Assembly (NCBI RefSeq): GCF_008364685.1
Contig: NZ_VTTL01000009.1
Span: 238,993 to 302,992 of the forward strand
Reading direction: 5' to 3'
Source: Xanthobacter oligotrophicus
GTDB taxonomy: Bacteria > Pseudomonadota > Alphaproteobacteria > Rhizobiales > Xanthobacteraceae
DNA: 64,000 nucleotides
Position numbers and translations under genes: made by a program. A model generated the notes under the pieces. The model was not told where the DNA came from and made no database searches. It worked only from the letters and a program-made list of their open reading frames with translations. Positions 38,502-46,454 of the stretch are shown here, piece after piece (positions within the stretch are counted from its first letter, which is position 1; every line of letters starts with the position of its first letter).

Positions 38502-39272
38502 TCACACCTCCGTGAGGCGGCGGGTGCGCACGTCCTTCAGATAGGGCGGGCGCGGGATGGAGGCGTGGGCGGAGCGCAGCGCCGCCGACCAGCGCTCGCG
38601 CAGGTCGTGGAAATAGGGCTCCCCGGGCTCGACGCGGTAGAGCAGCTCGGAGCGCAGCGTGTCCGGCGACACCACCATCACGTCGATGGGCAGGCCCACG
38701 CCGAGGTTCGAGCGCATGGTGGAATCCATGGAGATGAGGCTGGATTTCAGCGCGTCGGAGATTTCCATCTCATAGGTCACGGCGCGGTCCAGCACCGGCT
38801 TGCCGTACTTGTGCTCGCCGATCTGGAGGAAAGGCGTGTCCGGCGTGCATTCGATGAAATTGCCGGCGGAATAGACCATGTACAGGCGCAGGCAGTCGCC
38901 GAGGATCTGACCGCCAAGCAGGAACGACACCTCGAAGCTGATGCCGCTCTGCTCCATCAACTCGCCATTGACCTTGTGCACCTGCCGGATGGCGGTGCCG
39001 ACCAACTGGGCGGCCTGGAACATGGTGCGGCAATCGCGAAGCTGGTGGCGCTCGCCGGCTTCGTGGTCCTCGACACCCTCCCGCAGCAGGCTCACCACCG
39101 ATTGGGACACCGACAGGTTGCCGGCGGTGGCGAGGCCGAGCACATGGTGGCCCGGCTCCTCGAAGATGTGGAGCTTGCGGAAGGTGGAAATGTTGTCGAG
39201 GCCGGCATTGGTCCGGGTATCGGCAATCAGAACAAGGCCGTCCCGCACCAGGACCCCACAGCAATACGTCAT
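38502..39272 (-). CDS. Proteasome-type protease, Anbu / bacterial proteasome homologue
   Basis: Ntn-hydrolase of the COG3484 family (Anbu/BPH), 256 residues, a proteasome beta-subunit relative. It begins MTYCCGVLVRDGLVLIADTR: removal of Met leaves Thr2 as the N-terminal nucleophile, with D18 and K33 (TFRKLH) as expected partners. GLATAGNLSVSQSVVSLLRE and VSFLLGGQI are family-typical. Anbu is usually found beside alpha-E, ATP-grasp-like and transglutaminase-like genes. None is here, so it stands alone apart from the GNAT-like gene upstream on the same strand. Its substrates are not known. Confidence 0.9.
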   Translation of the reverse strand: MTYCCGVLVRDGLVLIADTRTNAGLDNISTFRKLHIFEEPGHHVLGLATAGNLSVSQSVVSLLREGVEDHEAGERHQLRDCRTMFQAAQLVGTAIRQVHKVNGELMEQSGISFEVSFLLGGQILGDCLRLYMVYSAGNFIECTPDTPFLQIGEHKYGKPVLDRAVTYEMEISDALKSSLISMDSTMRSNLGVGLPIDVMVVSPDTLRSELLYRVEPGEPYFHDLRERWSAALRSAHASIPRPPYLKDVRTRRLTEV

Positions 39273-39377
39273 CGCAAACCCCCGGTTTCGCGGGCGGACT
39301 ATAGCGACCGGGCAAGGGGCCGGGCAACGGCGGGATGATACGCCGGCAAAAGGGACGCAAGGTGTGTCCCATTACCC

Positions 39378-40550
39378 TCAGTCGTGTTCCTCCTCCCGGC
39401 AGCGGCGGAAGGGGCCAAGCTCGGTGAGCACGGCAGCGTCTTCCTCCACATAGGCGCGCTCGCGGTCGAGATATTGCGCCACCGCCGCCTTGAGGCCGGG
39501 ATGGACGATATAGTGGGCCGAATAGGTGGTGACCGGCAGATAACCGCGCGCCAGCTTGTGCTCGCCCTGGGCGCCGGCCTCGACCACCTTGAGCCCCCGG
39601 GCGATGGCGAAGTCGATGGCCTGATGGTAGCAGACCTCGAAATGCAGGAAGGGGTGCTGCTCCACGGCGCCCCAATAGCGCCCGTACAGCGTCTCGGCGC
39701 CGATGAAGTTGAGGGCCCCGGCGATGTAGCGCCCCTCGCGCCGGGCCATCACCAGCAGGATGTCCTGCGGCATGCGCTCGGCCAGCAGCGAGAACAGCTC
39801 GCGGTTGAGATAGGGCGTGCCCCATTTGCGGCCGCCGGTGTCCAGATAGAACATGAAGAAGGCGTCCAGCGCCTCGTCGGTCAGGCCCGCGCCGGTCAGC
39901 CACTCGATGGTGATGCCGTCGGCCAGCGCTTCGCGCCGCTCCTTTTTCAGGGCCTTGCGCTTTCGGGAGGCAAGTTCCGCCAGGAAATCGTCGTAGGTGG
40001 CGTATCCGGCATTGGTCCAGTGGAACTGGCGGTCGGTACGGGGCAGGAAGCCGAGCTGCGACAGGCCTTCCCATTCGCCCTGGGTGGCAAAGGTGACATG
40101 GGCGGAGGAGGCCCCGCGCAGGCGCACCAGCTCCTTCAGCCCGGCGGTGAGGGCAGGCCGGCCCACCGGGTCCTGCGGATCCTTCAAGAGCAGGCGGCGG
40201 CCGGTCACGGGCGTGAACGGCACCGAGACCTGAACCTTGGGGTAATAATCGCCGCCGGCGCGGCTGTAGGCGTCGGCCCAGCCCTGGTCGAAGACATATT
40301 CGCCGCGCGAATGGGATTTCAGATAGGCCGGCATCACCGCCGAGGGGGTGCCGTCCGGCCCGTCGACCACCAGATGCTGGGGCAGCCAGCCGGTGCGGGC
40401 GGCAGCGCAGCCCGAGCTTTCCAGCGCCGAGAGGAAGGCGTGGGACAGGAACGGCTCCGGCCGCGCCGCGCCGCCGGCGGCGCAGGCGTCCCAATCGGCC
40501 GCTTTGATCTCGGTGAGGGCTGGCAGGATGCGAATGCGGGCGTCGGGCAT
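39378..40550 (-). CDS. GNAT/FemAB-like N-acyltransferase, COG3146 family
   Basis: Predicted acyltransferase of COG3146, 390 residues, described for the family as a peptidoglycan biosynthesis/recognition protein. Characteristic segments are PFLSHAFLSALESSGCA, PAYLKSHSRGEYVFDQGWAD, FHWTNAGYATYDDFLAELAS and LHFEVCYHQAIDFAIARGLK. Two GNAT-like halves are likely, as in FemX-type enzymes. It lies 105 bases upstream of the Anbu gene on the same strand, possibly co-transcribed. The acceptor is unknown. Confidence 0.85.
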   Translation of the reverse strand: MPDARIRILPALTEIKAADWDACAAGGAARPEPFLSHAFLSALESSGCAAARTGWLPQHLVVDGPDGTPSAVMPAYLKSHSRGEYVFDQGWADAYSRAGGDYYPKVQVSVPFTPVTGRRLLLKDPQDPVGRPALTAGLKELVRLRGASSAHVTFATQGEWEGLSQLGFLPRTDRQFHWTNAGYATYDDFLAELASRKRKALKKERREALADGITIEWLTGAGLTDEALDAFFMFYLDTGGRKWGTPYLNRELFSLLAERMPQDILLVMARREGRYIAGALNFIGAETLYGRYWGAVEQHPFLHFEVCYHQAIDFAIARGLKVVEAGAQGEHKLARGYLPVTTYSAHYIVHPGLKAAVAQYLDRERAYVEEDAAVLTELGPFRRCREEEHD

Positions 40551-40816
40551 CCGCCTAATTTGTGCGTTGCATCACACCCTGCCCACCGCGACAGGACGCC
40601 GCAGGTAGGCTAACGCTGGGGCAGAAGCCCTCGCGCGCCGGCCGGCTGAAGCGGGGCGGGGCGATGGTCGGGGGTCGGCGCGCGAGCGCGCCGCAGGTGC
40701 TCGCGCCCCGTGTCGCCATATGGGTTTTGCCGGCTGCGCAGACCTCTTGCGATCACGTCCCGGATCGGTGCTTCGGCTGCACCGTCGCTGGTCCGGGACG
40801 CGATGGGCATGCGGAC

Positions 40817-41557
40817 CTAGGGCCGGAAGCCCTCGAACACGATCTGGTCGGCGTAGCGCGCGGCGCGCTCGCGCTGGTCCTTCGTCCGCACGGTCCAGGT
40901 CAGCACCGGCATCCTGAGGGCGCGCAGGAGGCGCACCACCGGCTTGTCGAGGTCGGCGACGCGATAGTTCACGAACTGGAATCGCGAGCGCGGCCAGTGC
41001 AGCAGGTTGGCGAGGACGAAGCCGCGGGCAGGGCCGATGTGCTGCCAGCCGGGCCCGTAATGACCTTCCGCAACGATGCCCCGCACGACGCCGGGGGCGC
41101 GGGCGCGCACCACCTCCAGCATCTGCGGATCGAACGACATGAGCGCCGCCGGGCCGTTGTAGGCCGCCACCAGGTCCGCCGCCCGGGCGGCGAGGCGGGT
41201 GTCGCCGGAAAAGGTGCTCTTGATCTCGATGATGAGCGGCACCCGGCCTGCCACCCGCTCCAGCAGCTGGGGCAGGGTGAGGATGTGGTCGCCGGTGCCG
41301 CGAAAGGCGATGGCGCCGAGTTCCGCCGCCGGGCGGTCGGCCAGCGGGCCTTGGGCGTCGGTGAGCCGATCGAGGGTAAAGTCGTGGAACACCACGGCCT
41401 CGCCATCGGCGCTGGCCTGCAGGTCCAGCTCGATGGCGTAGCCGGCGGCGATGGCTGCATCCATCGCCGCGCCGGCATTCTCTATGATGCCGTGGGCCGC
41501 GTCATGCAGTCCGCGATGGGCGACCGGACGCGCCGTCAGCCAGCTCAGGTCACCCAT
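40817..41557 (-). CDS. Glycerophosphodiester phosphodiesterase family protein
   Basis: TIM-barrel phosphodiesterase, 246 residues, which splits glycerophosphodiesters into glycerol-3-phosphate and an alcohol. Catalytic motifs: VAHRGLHDAAHGIIENAG, AIELDLQASADGEAVVFHDF and LIIEIKSTF. The start is the ATG at 41557 (MGDLSWLTARPVAHRG); the longer frame begins in sequence belonging to the upstream gene's 3' end. No signal peptide, so it is cytoplasmic. The RidA gene lies 22 bases upstream on the same strand. Confidence 0.92.
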   Translation of the reverse strand: MGDLSWLTARPVAHRGLHDAAHGIIENAGAAMDAAIAAGYAIELDLQASADGEAVVFHDFTLDRLTDAQGPLADRPAAELGAIAFRGTGDHILTLPQLLERVAGRVPLIIEIKSTFSGDTRLAARAADLVAAYNGPAALMSFDPQMLEVVRARAPGVVRGIVAEGHYGPGWQHIGPARGFVLANLLHWPRSRFQFVNYRVADLDKPVVRLLRALRMPVLTWTVRTKDQRERAARYADQIVFEGFRP

Positions 41558-41579
41558 GCTTGGATCCTGCCGTTCGGCC

Positions 41580-42044
41580 TCAGGCCACTTCCACGATGGC
41601 TTCCACTTCCACCGCCGCGTCAAACGGCAAAGCGGCGACGCCCACGGCGGAGCGGGCGTGGCGGCCCTTGTCGCCCAGCACCTCCACGAAGAAGTCGGAG
41701 CAGCCGTTCACCACCTTGGGCTGGTCCAGGAAATCGGGGGTCGAGTTCACGAAGGCGACGAGCTTCACCACCCGCACCACCTTGTCGAGGTCGCCGAGAG
41801 CGGCCTTCACCTGGGCCAGGATGTTGATGGCACACAGCTTTGCGGCCTCGCGGCCGGCCTCGATCTCAAGGCCCGCGCCGAGCTTGCCGGCCAGGATCTT
41901 GCCGGCGCCGTCGATGGAGATTTGGCCGGAGACGTACAGCAGGTTGCCGGTGCGCAGGACAGGGACATAATTGGCGAGCGGCGGCGTCGGCGTCGGCAGG
42001 GTGATTCCGAGGTCCGCAAGCTTGGCGTCGATGGGCGAGGTCAT
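41580..42044 (-). CDS. RidA family (YjgF) enamine/imine deaminase-like protein
   Basis: RidA-family trimeric protein, 154 residues, which hydrolyses reactive enamine and imine intermediates. The family signature SAVGVAALPFDAAVEVEAIV is near the end, with the catalytic arginine in HARSAVGV. ANYVPVLRTGNLLYVSGQIS and CAINILAQVKAALGDLDKVV are conserved. The start is the ATG at 42044. Together with the GDPD gene downstream it forms a two-gene leftward unit divergent from the EipB gene. Confidence 0.93.
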   Translation of the reverse strand: MTSPIDAKLADLGITLPTPTPPLANYVPVLRTGNLLYVSGQISIDGAGKILAGKLGAGLEIEAGREAAKLCAINILAQVKAALGDLDKVVRVVKLVAFVNSTPDFLDQPKVVNGCSDFFVEVLGDKGRHARSAVGVAALPFDAAVEVEAIVEVA

Positions 42045-42185
42045 GAAAGGCTCCTGTCCCGTGCGGGGCTCTGCCACACGGTGTGCGCAATTGGGCCTTC
42101 CTCTTCGCCGAACCGCAGCGCCCGTGCAAGCCGGCGCGGCGGCGCAGGCGCGTGCCCTCGGGGCGGCGCAGGAGGAGTTTTGACC

Positions 42186-43007
42186 ATGCAGTTTCGTTCG
42201 CGCCTCGCCTTCGTTGCGGTGCTCGCAGTCTTCGGCCTCGGCGCGGCCTCGGCGGGAGCGGTTCCGCTGCTGCCCCACAAGGCCAGCTACCGCCTCTCCC
42301 TCGACGGCTCCAAGCCCTCGGGCCAGCTCGAGGAGATGAACGGGGTAATCCAGTACGAGATCACCGGGGATGCCTGCGCCGGCTATTCCACCCTCACCCG
42401 CCAGGAGAGCCTGGCCTCCACGGGGGAAGGCAGCCCCCTGCGCCAGGCGGTGACCTCCAAGGCCTGGGAGGACGGGGCGGCGAAGGCCTACCGCTTCTCT
42501 TCCACCTCCACCGGCGACGATGGCGACGACAAGATCGAGGCCAGCGTGGAGCGGCAGGGGCGCGATGCCCTGAAGGTCACCGTCACCCAGCCCCAGGCCC
42601 GCACCCTGGACCTCAAGGGCGAGATCCTGCTGCCCACCGAGCATGTGAAGCGGGTGCTCGCTGCCGCGGCCGCGGGGGAAAGCGTGATCGAGGCGAAGGT
42701 CTATGACGGAGCCAACGACCCGGCCAAGGTCTACGAGACCCTCGCCGTGGTGGGCCGCCCCAGCAGCGACGAGAGCCGCATCGCGGCCCCGGCGAAGGAG
42801 AGCCTGACCGGCCGCACCTTCTATCCGGTCACCATCAGCTATTTCGAGACCGGCGGGGTGGATCGCGCCCCGGCCTATGTGATGAACATGCAGCTCTACG
42901 ACAACGGTGTCGTGGGCAGCCTGAAGATCGACTACGGCAAGTTCGCCCTGGTTGGCGCCATGTCCGCCTTCGAGGCGCTCAAGGCGCCCGGCGGCTGCGC
43001 CAACTGA
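42186..43007 (+). CDS. eipB: Cell envelope integrity protein EipB (DUF1849)
   Basis: Periplasmic EipB-family protein, 273 residues, a beta-spiral envelope protein first studied in Brucella and confined to Alphaproteobacteria. A signal peptide covers about residues 1-25 (AVLAVFGLGAASAGA-VPLLP). The two cysteines that form the family's disulfide are present at C64 (GDACAGYSTL) and C271 (GGCAN, two residues from the end). The ATG at 42186 follows AGGAGG closely. Its presence supports a Hyphomicrobiales host. Confidence 0.92.
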   Translation: MQFRSRLAFVAVLAVFGLGAASAGAVPLLPHKASYRLSLDGSKPSGQLEEMNGVIQYEITGDACAGYSTLTRQESLASTGEGSPLRQAVTSKAWEDGAAKAYRFSSTSTGDDGDDKIEASVERQGRDALKVTVTQPQARTLDLKGEILLPTEHVKRVLAAAAAGESVIEAKVYDGANDPAKVYETLAVVGRPSSDESRIAAPAKESLTGRTFYPVTISYFETGGVDRAPAYVMNMQLYDNGVVGSLKIDYGKFALVGAMSAFEALKAPGGCAN

Positions 43008-43032
43008 CGGTGGGTCTTTTCAAGAGGGCTTG

Positions 43033-43323
43033 ATGCGGTACGTGCATGTGATGCTGCGCGGGCGGGTGCAGGGCGTCGGCTATCGCGCCTGGTGCGCCCG
43101 CGCGGCTGAGGCACAGGGCCTGAAGGGCTTCGTGCGCAATCGCCGCGACGGCGCGGTGGAGGCGGTCTTCGCCGGCCCGGACGCGGTGGTCGCGGCCATG
43201 CTGGACGCCTGCCGCGCCGGACCTCCCGGGGCGCGGGTGGACGACATGCTGGTGCATGAGGTTTCCGACACCGCGCTCGCCGCCGGCGGGCGGGATCGAT
43301 TCGCCGTGCTGGAGACCCTGTAG
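43033..43323 (+). CDS. acyP: Acylphosphatase
   Basis: Small cytoplasmic acylphosphatase, 96 residues, hydrolysing acyl phosphates. The active-site loop and arginine are in GRVQGVGYRAW, and the catalytic asparagine in GFVRNRRDGAVE. The ATG at 43033 follows AAGAGGGC and gives the usual length. It starts 25 bases after eipB. Confidence 0.95.
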   Translation: MRYVHVMLRGRVQGVGYRAWCARAAEAQGLKGFVRNRRDGAVEAVFAGPDAVVAAMLDACRAGPPGARVDDMLVHEVSDTALAAGGRDRFAVLETL

Positions 43324-43515
43324 GGTGGCCGGGGCAGGGCAGGCACCCTGTGTCCTTGTCCCGTGTTGCTGCCAGTGTTGCTGCCTGGTGACCATTCCCC
43401 TGCGGTATCCGATCCCATTCCCGCGATGAGGGGTGCAATCCCCGGTCCGGCCCTTCCCCAAGGTGGCGCCGATAGGCGGGCGCAGCTATAGAGGCCCGCG
43501 CATCAGGAGTGTCCC

Positions 43516-45036
43516 GTGACTGCCAGTTATCTTCATCGGGAGACCGAGGCCGCAGCGCCCGGCGACGTTCCGTTCTGGGCGCGGCAGGAGGGCGTGGCGG
43601 TCATCCTCGGCGCCTACATGGTGCTGCACGCCATCATCGCCACCGTGTTCGAGATCGCCGTCAATCCGGACGACGCCATCGAGAGCTATCTCGTCCAGTC
43701 GCTGGAACTGTCGTACGTCCCGCGCAATCCGCCCTTCTTCGACTGGCTGCTGTGGGGCCTCCAGCAGGTGCTGGGCACGGACCGGCTGTCCTTCGCGGTG
43801 CTGCGCTACACCCTGCTGTTCGCCTGCGCCATGCTGGTCTACCGCGTCGCCCGCCGGGTGATCGCCGAGCCGCGACTGCAGGCGCTGGCCACCTTCTCGC
43901 TCTCGGCCATCTGGGTGATCGGCTATCACAGCCACCGCATCCTCACCCATTCCAACGTGATGATCGTGGCCATTGCCGGCGCCTTCCTCACGGTCATCGC
44001 GCTTGCCCGCAAACCGTCCGCTGGCCTCTATGCCGGGCTCGGCGCGTGGATCGCGGTGGGCATGCTCGGCAAGTTTGGCTTCGCCGCCTTCCTCGGCGTG
44101 CTCATCGTCGCCTGCCTCATCGAGCCCACCTACCGGCGGGTGATCCTCGACCGGCGCATCCTCATCAGCCTGCTCGTCGCAGCGGTGCCGCTGGGCATCT
44201 ATGGCTGGGCGCTCTGGCACTTCGGGCACAACGTGGCCAGCGCCACCGCCCAGACCATCGGCGCCACCGGTGCGGGCTGGAACGATGTGCTCGTCACCGT
44301 GGTCGGCGCGATCGCCGGCTATGTGCTGCCGCTCGCCGGCCTGATCGCGCTGGTGTTCCTGCCCTACAACCGGGGCGAGGGCGCTCAGCCGGATGCCCCC
44401 GAGCGCGGCGCCGCGCGGCGGGTGCTGCGCACGGTGATCGTGCTCGGCATCGTGGTCACGCTCATCACCACGTTTGCGGTGGGCACCACCAACCTGCGCG
44501 ACCGCTATTTCCACGTCTTCCTGCTGCTGCTGCCGGTTTATCTGTTCGCGGAGCTGGAGCGGCTCGGCGGCTGGCGGCCGCGAGTGAAGCTCTATCTCGG
44601 AGTGCTTGCCGCCATTGCGGTGGGCGTGATGGCGGTGCGTGTCGCCGTGCCCCTGTGGCCCGACCCGCGCCTGTGCGGGCGCTGCGTCTCGGCCGAGCCG
44701 CTGTACAAGATGCAGCTCGGCGTCGATACGAAGCTCGGCGCGTCACCAACCCTCGTCGCCGACGACCGGTTCTCCGCTGGCCGTCTGCGCGCCGCGATCC
44801 CCGGCGCGCGGGTGGTGGTTTGGTACCAGGATCAGTATCGCCCGCCGTCGCGACCGACCACGGGCTGCGCCCGCATCACCGGCATCGCCAACGGCCTGCC
44901 CAAGCTGCTGTTGCCGCCGCCGGACAAGAACACCATCGAGATGGCGGTGAAATGGTGGTCGCCGGCCATGAACCCCCATCGCTGGAGCGACTGGCAGATG
45001 ACCGTCCTCTCGCCGGATGACCCCCTGTGCCGCTGA
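43516..45036 (+). CDS. Glycosyltransferase family 39 (ArnT/PMT-like) membrane protein
   Basis: Polytopic membrane glycosyltransferase, 506 residues with about ten to twelve helices, of the PMT_2/ArnT type that uses polyprenyl-phosphate sugars on the periplasmic side. The first loop has the catalytic acidic residues typical of the fold (NPDDAIESYLVQSLELSYVP, then NPPFFDWLLWGLQQV). The C-terminal 130 residues look periplasmic. The start is a GTG at 43516 with AGGAG 9-10 bases before it. The acceptor, possibly lipid A or another envelope glycan, cannot be told. Its end overlaps the next gene by ten bases. Confidence 0.87.
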   Translation: MTASYLHRETEAAAPGDVPFWARQEGVAVILGAYMVLHAIIATVFEIAVNPDDAIESYLVQSLELSYVPRNPPFFDWLLWGLQQVLGTDRLSFAVLRYTLLFACAMLVYRVARRVIAEPRLQALATFSLSAIWVIGYHSHRILTHSNVMIVAIAGAFLTVIALARKPSAGLYAGLGAWIAVGMLGKFGFAAFLGVLIVACLIEPTYRRVILDRRILISLLVAAVPLGIYGWALWHFGHNVASATAQTIGATGAGWNDVLVTVVGAIAGYVLPLAGLIALVFLPYNRGEGAQPDAPERGAARRVLRTVIVLGIVVTLITTFAVGTTNLRDRYFHVFLLLLPVYLFAELERLGGWRPRVKLYLGVLAAIAVGVMAVRVAVPLWPDPRLCGRCVSAEPLYKMQLGVDTKLGASPTLVADDRFSAGRLRAAIPGARVVVWYQDQYRPPSRPTTGCARITGIANGLPKLLLPPPDKNTIEMAVKWWSPAMNPHRWSDWQMTVLSPDDPLCR

Positions 45037-45503
45037 CCGATCCCGTTGCCGGTATAGATATCCGCCCGGCCCAGCCGCAGGACCTGCCCGCGCTGGTCGC
45101 CTTGTTCGCTGCCGATGCCCTCGGCGGCCATGGCGACACCTGTGATGCGGCGGCTGTCAGTGACTACCGGACCGCCTTCGACGCCATCGCCGCTGATCCG
45201 CGGGCGCGCCTCTATGCGGCCGAGCTGGAGGGGCGCGTGGTGGGCACGTTCCAGCTCGTCTTCGTGCACAGCCTGCCGGGGCGCGGCGCCCTGCGCGCCT
45301 TTCTCGAGGCGGTGCAGGTGGATGGGGCGCTGCGTGGCCGCCGCATCGGCGAGGCCATGGTGCGCTTCGCCATGGCAGAGGCCAGCCGAGCCGGGGCGCG
45401 GAGTCTGGCGCTGACCTCCAACAAGGTCCGCACCGACGCCCACCGATTCTATCGCCGGCTGGGCTTCGCCAACTCCCACGAGGGCTTCAAGATCGAGCTT
45501 TAG
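45027..45503 (+). CDS. GNAT family N-acetyltransferase
   Basis: Acetyltransferase of the GNAT superfamily, 158 residues. The acetyl-CoA-binding motif A is GALRGRRIGEAMVRFAMAEA, followed by LALTSNKVRTDAHRFYRRLG. The start is a GTG at 45027, inside the last codons of the GT39 gene, so the two are translationally coupled. The substrate is unknown. Confidence 0.9.
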   Translation: MPLTDPVAGIDIRPAQPQDLPALVALFAADALGGHGDTCDAAAVSDYRTAFDAIAADPRARLYAAELEGRVVGTFQLVFVHSLPGRGALRAFLEAVQVDGALRGRRIGEAMVRFAMAEASRAGARSLALTSNKVRTDAHRFYRRLGFANSHEGFKIEL

Positions 45504-45662
45504 CCCGTGGCTGCCGGCTTTGGCGGGGCCACTTGCCCTCGGGCCGGCTCCTGTCTACCTCTACGCTGCGGCCGCGGGACCGGCCTCTGACACGAAGATG
45601 AGAGTCCGCCTGACCTCAAGGATCGCCAAACGGTCCGAGGGAGACGGCTCTGGGAGCGCATC

Positions 45663-46373
45663 ATGGCCGCAGTCCAGTCTTTGCCGATCGAGCTTTTCTA
45701 CTGGCCCACCCCCAACGGATGGAAGATCACCATCATGCTGGAGGAGTGCGGGCTGCCCTACGAGGTCAAGCTCGTGAACATCGGCAAGGGCGACCAGTTC
45801 AAGCCGGATTTCCTCGCCATCTCGCCCAACAACAAGATGCCGGCCATCATCGATCCGGACGGACCGGGCGGCCAGCCCATCTCGGTATTCGAATCCGGCG
45901 CCATCCTCCAGTATCTCGGCCGCAAGACCGGCCTGTTCTACCCCGCCGACGAGCGCGGCCGGGTGGAGGTGGACCAGTGGCTGTTCTGGCAGATGGGCGG
46001 CCTGGGTCCCATGGCCGGGCAGGCGCACCATTTCCGCATCTACGCGCCGGAGAAGATCCCCTACGCCGTCGAGCGCTACACCAACGAGGTGCACCGGCTC
46101 TACGGCGTGATGAATACCCACTTGAAGCACCGCGACTATCTCGCCGGCGACTATTCCATCGCCGACATCGCCTGCGTGGGCTGGGCCAAGCTGTGGGAGC
46201 GGCAGGGCCAGCACATCGAGGAATTTCCCCACTTCAAGGCGTGGCTGGACCGCGTCCTGGCCCGGCCTGCGGTGCAGCGGGGCCTCGCCATAAATGCCGA
46301 GGAGCGGTCCAAGGTGGACCTCTCCAAGGACAAGGACGCCCAGAGCGTCCTGTTCGGCCAGCGCGCCCGCTGA
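45663..46373 (+). CDS. Glutathione S-transferase (YghU/YfcG/Ure2p-like)
   Basis: GST-fold protein, 236 residues, of the Nu class related to E. coli YfcG/YghU, which often have disulfide-bond reductase activity. The N-terminal domain starts IELFYWPTPNGWKITIMLEE and holds AISPNNKMPAIIDPDGPGGQ and VFESGAILQYLGRKTG. The helical domain contains DYSIADIACVGWAKLWERQG. It is a single gene, not closely related to the shorter GST at 1355. Confidence 0.92.
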   Translation: MAAVQSLPIELFYWPTPNGWKITIMLEECGLPYEVKLVNIGKGDQFKPDFLAISPNNKMPAIIDPDGPGGQPISVFESGAILQYLGRKTGLFYPADERGRVEVDQWLFWQMGGLGPMAGQAHHFRIYAPEKIPYAVERYTNEVHRLYGVMNTHLKHRDYLAGDYSIADIACVGWAKLWERQGQHIEEFPHFKAWLDRVLARPAVQRGLAINAEERSKVDLSKDKDAQSVLFGQRAR

Positions 46374-46454
46374 ACCGGGCCTGCGATCAAGCCCTCGTGT
46401 GAGCCGGCAATGCTATAAGAGTGGCGCCGACTGATTCCGCGGCAAGGAGCGCCC

